A stretch of 6,819 bases of DNA, taken from positions 1-6,819 of the forward strand of contig NZ_LAJY01000095.1 in assembly GCF_000963705.1 (NCBI RefSeq), in the 5' to 3' direction. The stretch is from Elstera litoralis. GTDB taxonomy: Bacteria; Pseudomonadota; Alphaproteobacteria; Elsterales; Elsteraceae. The notes beneath the pieces were generated by a model. That model was not told the origin of the DNA, made no database searches, and saw only the letters and a program-made list of their open reading frames with translations. The translations under genes and the position numbers were made by a program. Below, in pieces: positions 1-6,819 of the stretch (position 1 is its first letter; every line of letters starts with the position of its first letter).

Positions 1-1541
<1,541 letters not shown>

Positions 1542-1547
1542 TTTGTG

Positions 1548-1552
1548 CCTCC
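1548..1552 (-). promoter_or_regulatory. Ribosome binding site of ftsZ
   Basis: A perfect GGAGG lies six bases before the ftsZ ATG, in the 25-base gap after ftsA. It fixes the ftsZ start, and it suits a gene needed in higher amount than its neighbours. Confidence 0.85.
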
Positions 1553-1566
1553 GCTTCGAAAAAAAC

Positions 1567-2844
1567 TTAGATGATCGAGCTTAAAAAGTTTTCTTTGAGC
1601 CATAACCCAAGCCGTCCGATCATTCCGGTCGGCGCGACGGCGGACGTTTTGCGTCCTCCTTTGGCCGGCTCGGATGTCGGTTGAAGGGCGTGGGCGATCA
1701 AACCTGTGCACGTGGCATAGGCCGGACCGGCAAAATCGACCGGCAGCCCGTGAAACCCTTGGGGTTTGCCCACACGGACTTGCTTGTCGAGAATATGGGC
1801 CGCAAGGTCGCGCACCCCGGAGAGCTGACTTGCGCCCCCCGAGAGAACGGCCCGTCGGCCCGCTATCTTGTCCAAGCCGCTCGCCTCCAAGCGACTGCGG
1901 ACAAGTTCAAAAGTCTCCTCCAACCGGGGTTGGATAATCCCGGTTAAAATCGACTTCGGAATATGGTGCGCGGTGAGGCGATCATCCTCGCCGACCAGCG
2001 GAACTTCGATGATTTCCCGCTCGTCGGCGCTGGCGACCAGGGCCGCGCCGTAGAGGGTTTTCATCCGTTCCGCATGGGCCAGCGGGGTCGAAAGCCCGCG
2101 CGCAATATCGGTGGTAACATGGCCGCCGCCGATGGGCACCGAATCGGTGAACACCAGCTTACCATCAAAGAAGACCGCCATCGTCGTCACGCCGCCGCCA
2201 AGGTCGATGAGCGTGCAGCCCATCTCCCGCTCGTCGGGCACCAGCACCGACATACCGGCGGCGTAGGGGGCGGCGACGACGCCGTCGAGTTCCAAATGAC
2301 AGCGGGCGATGACCATCGCCAAGGTTTTCAAGGCCGAGGTGGAGGCCGAGACGACGTGCATATTCACGCCGAGCCGTTGCCCGTACATGCCGCGCGGATC
2401 GCGGATGCCCCGGCTGCCGTCGATGGTGAAGCCGACGGGGATAGTGTGCAGCATCGTGCGGTCGGTCGGCTCCATATTCTGCCGCCCGGCTTCCAGCACG
2501 CGGCGCACGTCCGCATCGGAAATCTCGTGACTATCGATCGAAAGCTCGTGCTGGGCGACGCGCGACGAGAGGTTGCCGCCGGTCATGCTGACGATGACGC
2601 CCTGAATGGTTTCGCCCGCCATTTGCTCGGCGGCCTGCACGGCAGAGAGGATGTTTTTCTCGGCGGCATCGATATCGGCAATCGTTCCGGCTTTGATGCC
2701 TTTCGAGCCAATCATACCGATGCCGGTCACGCGCGGCACACCGCCATCCACCCGCGCAATTAAGCAGGTGGTTTTGGTCGTGCCCAGATCGAGCGTCGCC
2801 ACAATCCCGTTGCGGGCTTTGGTCGATCCCTTGCGCATGCTCAT
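1567..2844 (-). CDS. ftsA: Cell division protein FtsA
   Basis: Actin-like ATPase that anchors FtsZ filaments to the inner membrane and helps recruit later divisome proteins. With the preferred start it has 425 residues, normal for the family. Phosphate-1 motif LDLGTTKTT is at residues 18-26, phosphate-2 IDLGGGVTT at 213-221, and the adenosine motif VLSGGASQLSG near 333-343. The FtsA-specific 1C (SHS2) subdomain lies roughly at 78-160. The last 18 residues, including GRLGLWLKENF, form the amphipathic membrane-targeting helix. Three in-frame ATGs are possible: 2862, 2844 and 2838. I choose 2844 because GGGGGGAA lies eight bases upstream and the ftsQ stop ends one base before it. The 2862 start would overlap ftsQ by 17 bases and has a poor binding site. 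The frame is intact, unlike those of its neighbours ftsQ and ftsZ. Confidence 0.96.
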   Translation of the reverse strand: MSMRKGSTKARNGIVATLDLGTTKTTCLIARVDGGVPRVTGIGMIGSKGIKAGTIADIDAAEKNILSAVQAAEQMAGETIQGVIVSMTGGNLSSRVAQHELSIDSHEISDADVRRVLEAGRQNMEPTDRTMLHTIPVGFTIDGSRGIRDPRGMYGQRLGVNMHVVSASTSALKTLAMVIARCHLELDGVVAAPYAAGMSVLVPDEREMGCTLIDLGGGVTTMAVFFDGKLVFTDSVPIGGGHVTTDIARGLSTPLAHAERMKTLYGAALVASADEREIIEVPLVGEDDRLTAHHIPKSILTGIIQPRLEETFELVRSRLEASGLDKIAGRRAVLSGGASQLSGVRDLAAHILDKQVRVGKPQGFHGLPVDFAGPAYATCTGLIAHALQPTSEPAKGGRKTSAVAPTGMIGRLGLWLKENFLSSII

Positions 2845-2845
2845 C

Positions 2846-4039
2846 CTAACCGTTCCCCCCATCCGCCGCTTTCGGCCCCGCCTGCTTTTGCGCCGCCGCT
2901 GCGGCGGGGCTGAGTTGCACGATCATGCGGTCGGCCTGTCGCAAATCGATGGCGACAATGTCCCGATCCAGCAGCTTTTGCTGCCGGTGCAGATCGGCGA
3001 GCACCCCCAGGGCGACCGCCGGATTTTCTTCCGGAAGGCGCACGTCGATACCGTTGGTGAGATGCAGATTCCAGCGCCGGTCGCCGACCCGAATAGCGGC
3101 AGCGACAAGCGGCTTTATCTGCGGTTCCCCCTCCAGCAGCAGCAGGATTTCTTCCGCCCGCTGTGGAGCCCCTTCGCCGACAATCACCGGCAGCGAGGCA
3201 AACTCGCCGCCGGGGTCCATCAGAATGGTTACGCCCTTGGAATCCACCAGGTGGAACCGTCCGCCGTTTTTGCCACAGGGCAAAGGGCGACCGTTCCGTG
3301 AGACGGACATAAACCGTATCCGGCAGGCGCCGTTCTACGACTGCGGACAGGATCCAGGGAAGCGCTTCCAACCGCTGACGGGCGGCTTCAGCATCGAACC
3401 CTAGAATCGCTTCTCCACGCCGAGTTTGCAAGGATTCCATGATCGTTTCGGAGGCGGAACGAATGCGGCCCTCAACGAGAACTTCCTGAACGCGCAGGCC
3501 GAAACCCGCACCAACCTGGGCAAAAAAGCCGGGGCGGGGGAGAACAGCGCTGGACGCGGTTTGCATAGGAGCGGCAGGATGTAGCGCAATTGTCACACCC
3601 AGCCCGGCGACAATACCGAGAATCAGCGTGCCGCCGAGGCCCCAGAGGGCGGGCTTCAGCCATTTATTCGGCGGGCGACGCTTCGGCGGATTGGGAATTA
3701 CGATCAGCGCGCGGCCCGGCTCCTTCGCCACGGCGGGCGGTACCAGGGGTTTGCGGCTGGGTGAGGTGATTGGCTGGTTCGGGGAAATCAGCCGGGCCTG
3801 CAACTGCGGCTCGATGGGCGTTACCCGAGGGGCGGCGGCGGGGTGACGCTCGGCCCCATCAGCAGGCGTTTGGGATCAGTGATCTTCTTCGGCGATGCCC
3901 CGGCCCGCTTGGGCAGCCAGCCGGTGAAGGCCGCGCGCAGACGCGCGCCCGTGCTCGGCTTCTCTTGCTTTGGGGCAATCAGAAAGCTCGGCAGGTTGGG
4001 CCGGTCGAGCGGATCAAGGTGCAGATCGCTCATCCCCAT
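2846..4039 (-). CDS. ftsQ: Cell division protein FtsQ with long Pro-rich cytoplasmic tail, two apparent frameshifts
   Basis: Bitopic inner-membrane protein that links the Z-ring to periplasmic septal synthesis through FtsB/FtsL. Repaired, it would be about 397 residues. Residues 1-129 are a Pro- and Lys/Arg-rich cytoplasmic tail, followed by one membrane segment at about 130-153 (PALWGLGGTLILGIVAGLGV). Then comes the POTRA domain, with VQEVLVEGRIRSASE, RRGEAILGFDAEAARQRLEA and LPWILSAVVERRLPDTVYV. The beta domain ends with WNLHLTNGIDVRLPEEN and LDRDIVAIDLR. The tail (from 4039), the membrane and POTRA part (open to about 3270) and the beta part (to 2846) lie in three frames. The start at 4039 has GGTGGAG upstream and overlaps the ddl end; ATG 4033 would give an ATGA overlap. 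The shorter alternative, TTG at 3803, lacks a binding site. Assignment of the middle and C-terminal parts is firm; inclusion of the first 79 residues is inferred. Confidence 0.88.
2853..2860 (-). promoter_or_regulatory. Ribosome binding site of ftsA
   Basis: GGGGGGAA lies inside the last codons of ftsQ, eight bases before the ATG at 2844. It favours that start over the ATG at 2862, which overlaps this G run. A weaker AGGATGA just before the ATG at 2838 keeps that start possible. Confidence 0.5.
3264..3273 (-). other. Apparent frameshift in ftsQ (one extra base in an A run)
   Basis: The frame coding for LTERSPFALWQ is followed by NGGRFHLVDSKG one base over. Both are FtsQ, joined at the end of the POTRA domain. 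The coding-strand AAAAA (3267-3271) with one A removed gives LWQNGGRFHLVD without a break. Confidence 0.85.
3822..3880 (-). other. Probable frameshift in the ftsQ N-terminal tail (one missing base)
   Basis: The frame opened at 4039 ends at a TAA (3821-3823) just after a Pro run. Adding one C to the CCCC run (3829-3832) continues it as TPPPPPRVTPIEPQL into the frame of the membrane segment. The alternative is that a 72-codon reading frame is separate and ftsQ starts later. Confidence 0.6.
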
Positions 4040-4964
4040 CGCGCTTGCTCCACCAATGAGACGACGAGATCGGCAAAAGAAATGCCTCGGCTGCGGGCGG
4101 CGTCCGGCACCAGCGAGGTTGGCGTCATGCCGGGCTGCGTATTGGTTTCGAGCAGCCAGACCGTGCCGGGCGCGCCTTGCGTATCGTCATAGCGGAAGTC
4201 GGAGCGCGACACACCCCGGCACCCGAGCGCCTTATGGGCACGCACGCCCATATCGTAGAGTTCGGCCAGGACGCTTTCGGGAACATCCGGCGGCATGATG
4301 TGTTCCGCCTCACCGCCCTTATACTTGGCTTCGTAATCGAAGAACCCGTGGGCGTGGCGAATCTCGATCGCGCCGAGCGCGCGGGGCTCGCCGGTTGCAG
4401 GATCGTCCATGACGGCGACGGTCAGTTCGCGCCCGGCGATATAGGGTTCGACCAGAACTTCCTCGCCAAACCCCCAATCGGCCACCGCCGGGCCATTGTC
4501 GCCCGCGCGCACGATCTGCACGCCGAAGCTGGAGCCTTCGGCGGGGGGCTTCACCACGTAAGGCCGGGGCATCACGTCGCCTGCCAGCACCTCGGCCTTC
4601 GAATAGACCGCGCCGCCGGGCACCCGCAGCCCTTCGGCGGCAAAAACGCGTTTAGCGGCGGGCTTGTTCATCGCCAGCGCCGAGGCCAATACCCCGGAAT
4701 GGTATAGGGGATTTCCAGCAGATCGAGAATCGCTTGAACGCGCCCATCCTCGCCGCCGGTGCCGTGCAGAGCGTTGAACACCGCATCGGGCTTCGGCGTC
4801 AGCGCAGCGATCAGGGCCGCCGGGTCTTTCGGCGCGTCGATCTCCGTCACCTCAAATCCCTTTTCGCGCAACGCGGCGGCAATGGGCACGCCCGAGGCGA
4901 GCGAGACGGGGCGCTCGGCGGACCAGCCGCCCATCAGCACAGCAATGCGGTGGAAGCGGCTCAT
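4030..4964 (-). CDS. ddl: D-alanine--D-alanine ligase, one apparent frameshift
   Basis: Cytoplasmic ATP-grasp enzyme joining two D-Ala to make the dipeptide that MurF adds to the wall precursor. Repaired length is 311 residues, normal for DdlB-type enzymes. Visible motifs: GGWSAERPVSLASG near residues 12-25 (catalytic Glu17), HGTGGEDGRVQ at 67-77, HSGVLAS at 89-95 once the frame is repaired, the ATP-site KPPAEGSSFGV near 139-149, FFDYEAKY near 208-215, and DFRYD and ETNTQPGMTPTSL near the C-terminus (metal and substrate binding). The Tyr in YEAKY points to D-Ala-D-Ala rather than D-Ala-D-lactate. The first 90 or so codons are in one frame (from 4964) and the rest in another (to 4030). The start overlaps the murB stop by ATGA, and GGGAGAGG lies just upstream. 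The gene overlaps the ftsQ start. Confidence 0.95.
4047..4054 (-). promoter_or_regulatory. Ribosome binding site of ftsQ
   Basis: GGTGGAGC lies inside the last codons of ddl, eight bases before ATG 4039 and fourteen before ATG 4033. It supports an ftsQ start here rather than at TTG 3803, and prefers 4039 over 4033 on spacing. Confidence 0.6.
4698..4706 (-). other. Apparent frameshift in ddl (one missing base)
   Basis: The coding strand reads TATACCATTCCGGGGTATTG, which gives YTIPGYW and soon a stop. Adding one C to the CC at 4701-4702 gives YTHSGVLAS, the family's conserved motif, and joins the two halves exactly. Confidence 0.92.
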
Positions 4965-5899
4965 GCGACCTCTCCCGAAGAAACGCCGATGCGTTTAATT
5001 TCCCACTCCAGGGTAACACCCGAGGTTTCCAGCACGCGGCGGCGCACCTCCTCGCCCAGGGCTTCGATCTCGGCGGCGGTGGCCGTGCCGGTATTGATGA
5101 GGAAATTCGTGTGCTTTTCCGAAACCTGCGCACCGCCCAGCATGAGCCCCCGGCACCCGGCCTTATCGATCAACTCCCAGGCCTTCTGGCCCGGCGGATT
5201 CTTGAAGGTCGAGCCGCCGGTTTTGGCGCGGATCGGTTGCGCGGCTTCCCGGTTGGCGCGGATTTCGGCGAGACGCGCGCCGATGCTCTTCGGGTCGGCT
5301 TCGGTGCCGTGCAGGGTCGCGCCGGTGAAAATCCAATCGGCGGGGGCTTCGGAGTGGCGATAGGTCAGGCCCATCTCGGTCAGCGTCGCCGTCTGGCGGT
5401 TGCCCTGCCGGTCGAGCGCGCGCGCTTCCACCAGGACTTGCGCCATATCGCCGCCATAGGCCCCGGCATTCATGCGCAGCGCGCCGCCGATGGTTCCGGG
5501 AACGCCGGAGAGGAACTCCAGTCCGGCAATCCCGGCCTCGCCTGCGGTGAGCGCAACGTTCAAATCGAGCGCCGCCGCGCCCGCCGTAACCTCGGTGCCG
5601 TCCGTCTTGATCCCGGCAAAGCCCTTACCCAACCGCAGCACGACGCCTGGAACGCCGCCGTCGCGCACCAGCAGGTTCGAGCCAACGCCGATCACCGTCA
5701 CCGGCACCTCGGGCGGCAGCCCCGCGAGCAGGGTTGCGAGATCGTCCTCATCCGCCGGACGCACCAAAACTTCCGCCGGGCCGCCGACCGCGAACCAGGT
5801 GATCGCGCTCAGAGGGGCGTTCGCCGTCACCCGACCGCGCAAAGGCGGCAGGCGCTCGGCGAGCGGAACGGCGCTGTCGGGGCGGAGGCTGGCCATCAT
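4961..5899 (-). CDS. murB: UDP-N-acetylenolpyruvoylglucosamine reductase MurB
   Basis: Cytoplasmic FAD enzyme that uses NADPH to reduce UDP-GlcNAc-enolpyruvate to UDP-MurNAc, the substrate of MurC. It has 312 residues, a length that fits the shorter (type II) MurB group. The FAD domain shows ITWFAVGGPAEVLVRP at residues 33-48, GVGSNLLVRDGG at 71-82 and SGVPGTIGGALRMNAGAYGG at 131-150. The substrate side shows YRHS at 180-183 (the conserved Arg), GGSTFKNP at 228-235 with the proton-donor Ser230, and EWEIKRIG near the end with the conserved Glu300. The frame is intact. ATG 5899 overlaps the murC stop by ATGA with GGTGAG five bases upstream; the next codon is also ATG (5896), so either could be used. 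The end overlaps ddl by ATGA. Confidence 0.97.
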   Translation of the reverse strand: MMASLRPDSAVPLAERLPPLRGRVTANAPLSAITWFAVGGPAEVLVRPADEDDLATLLAGLPPEVPVTVIGVGSNLLVRDGGVPGVVLRLGKGFAGIKTDGTEVTAGAAALDLNVALTAGEAGIAGLEFLSGVPGTIGGALRMNAGAYGGDMAQVLVEARALDRQGNRQTATLTEMGLTYRHSEAPADWIFTGATLHGTEADPKSIGARLAEIRANREAAQPIRAKTGGSTFKNPPGQKAWELIDKAGCRGLMLGGAQVSEKHTNFLINTGTATAAEIEALGEEVRRRVLETSGVTLEWEIKRIGVSSGEVA

Positions 5900-6819
5900 A
5901 CCGTCTCACCGCTCAAAGGTTCGCCGTAAAGGTCGGCGAGTTGCGCGGGCAGGGCGTTGGCCCAATTGGTGATCGTCCCCGCGCCCAAGCAGACGACCAT
6001 ATCGGACGGGCGGGCCATTTCCTTGATGATCCCCGCCAGATCGTCCGGGCTTTCCAGCGGGCGCACGAAGCGGTGGCCGCGTTGCTTCATTCCGGCGATG
6101 AGACTGTCGCGCGACACGCCCTCGATGGGGGCTTCGCCCGCCGCGTAAATATCGGCGACGATCACCGCGTCGGCATCGTTGAAGCAGGTGCAAAAATCTT
6201 CGAACAGGTCGCGGACGCGGCTATAGCGGTGCGGCTGCACCACGGCGATGACGCGGCCCCGGCAGCCGGAGCGCGCGGCCTTCAGCACGGCGGCGATTTC
6301 GACGGGGTGATGCCCGTAATCATCGATCACGGTAATGCCGCGCACTTCGCCCGTGCGGGTAAAGCGGCGCTTGACGCCCTTGAACCCGGCAAGGCCCCGG
6401 CGGATGGTATCATCGTCGATGCCCATTTCCAGCGCGACCGTAATCGCGGCGAGCGAGTTCTGGACGTTATGGGTGCCCAGCATCGGCAGTTGCACGTTGC
6501 GCAAGATCCGCGTCGGTCCGCCCATGCGGTCGCGGATTTCCACATCGTAGCGCGCGCCGGTCGGCTGCTGCATCAGGTTCAACCCGCGCACGTCCGCTTG
6601 CGGGGACAGCCCGTAGGTGACGACGCGCCGGTCGAGTTTCGGGATCATCGCCTGCACGCCGGGATGATCGATGCAGAGCGTCGCAAACCCGTAGAACGGA
6701 ATATTCTCGACGAAGGTGCGGAAGCCTCCTGCACTTTGTCGAAGGTGCCGTAATGGTCGAGATGCTCGGGGTCGATGTTCGTTACCACGGCGATAACGGA
6801 AGGCAGGCGGGTAAAAAGT
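5896..6819 (-). CDS. murC: UDP-N-acetylmuramate--L-alanine ligase MurC, 5' part outside window, one apparent frameshift
   Basis: Cytoplasmic ATP-dependent Mur ligase adding L-Ala to UDP-MurNAc, the first step of the stem peptide. About 307 C-terminal residues are visible of a family length near 470. The piece starts within the central ATPase domain: LPSVIAVVTNIDPEHLDHYG, then QEAF, RTFVENIPFYGF and TLCIDHPGVQAM. HNVQNSLAAITVALEMGI follows, and then the C-terminal domain with VIDDYGHHPVEIAAVLKAAR, VVQPHRYSRVRDLFEDF, ADIYAAGEAPIEGVS and VVCLGAGTITNWA. These motifs, especially DDYGHHPVEI and PHRYSR, are specific to MurC. The first 30 or so codons (from 6818) are in a different frame from the rest; one added base near 6722 joins them. 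The stop overlaps the murB start. Confidence 0.95.
   Translation of the reverse strand, partial: TFYPPAFRYRRGNEHRPRASRPLRHLRQSAGGFRTFVENIPFYGFATLCIDHPGVQAMIPKLDRRVVTYGLSPQADVRGLNLMQQPTGARYDVEIRDRMGGPTRILRNVQLPMLGTHNVQNSLAAITVALEMGIDDDTIRRGLAGFKGVKRRFTRTGEVRGITVIDDYGHHPVEIAAVLKAARSGCRGRVIAVVQPHRYSRVRDLFEDFCTCFNDADAVIVADIYAAGEAPIEGVSRDSLIAGMKQRGHRFVRPLESPDDLAGIIKEMARPSDMVVCLGAGTITNWANALPAQLADLYGEPLSGETV
6719..6726 (-). other. Apparent frameshift in murC (one missing base)
   Basis: The coding strand reads GAGGCTTCCGCACC, giving EASAPSS. Adding one T to the TT at 6722-6723 gives EAFRTFVENIPFYGF, which matches the family and continues in the frame of the rest of MurC. Confidence 0.9.

Noticed and set aside
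1567..1595. Possible CtrA-type site (TTAA-N7-TTAA) before ftsZ
   Set aside because: TTAA occurs once, at 1581-1584, and the nearest partner (TTAG) is at the wrong spacing, so the motif is not met.
1559..1595. Rho-independent terminator between ftsA and ftsZ
   Set aside because: The T run follows a stem made almost only of A-U pairs, too weak for a terminator, and ftsZ follows immediately.
1963..2763. Long plus-strand reading frame (266 codons) opposite ftsA
   Set aside because: It is a His/Asp/Gly/Arg-rich antisense shadow of a well-supported gene, as expected in GC-rich DNA, with no recognisable motif.
5111..6753. Two plus-strand reading frames of about 270 codons (5111-5929 and 5941-6753) opposite murB and murC
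   Set aside because: Both mirror conserved minus-strand genes, have low-complexity Arg/Gly/His-rich products and show no family features.

Overview
The window carries part of the division and cell wall (dcw) cluster of an alphaproteobacterium, with every gene on the minus strand. Read right to left, in transcription order, it holds murC (its 5' part lies outside the window), murB, ddl, ftsQ, ftsA and ftsZ (its 3' end lies outside). The base composition is GC-rich. The gene order, the FtsZ with a long Pro/Ala/Gln-rich linker, and the FtsA and FtsQ sequence types fit Alphaproteobacteria, most likely a Rhodospirillales-like lineage. The order-level placement is a judgement from memory of the families, not a search result.

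The genes are packed with almost no spacing. murC/murB and murB/ddl overlap by ATGA, and ftsQ starts inside the last codons of ddl. The preferred ftsA start lies one base after the ftsQ stop, and ftsZ follows ftsA by 25 bases with its own GGAGG ribosome binding site. No plus-strand gene, RNA gene, mobile element, repeat array or clear promoter is visible.

The products act in one process. MurC adds L-Ala to UDP-MurNAc made by MurB, and Ddl supplies the D-Ala-D-Ala end of the peptide. FtsZ forms the cytokinetic ring, FtsA ties it to the membrane, and FtsQ is the membrane scaffold linking the ring to septal wall synthesis.

The main oddity is that four of the six genes (murC, ddl, ftsQ, ftsZ) are broken by six single-base frameshifts. 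Each can be repaired by adding or removing one base in or beside a short homopolymer run, and the repairs restore family motifs exactly, such as HSGVLAS in Ddl. All four genes are normally essential or close to it, so these are most likely sequencing or assembly errors rather than gene decay. I treat the four as single genes spanning the frameshifts. I see no previously undescribed system here; the window is an ordinary dcw segment with base-level errors.
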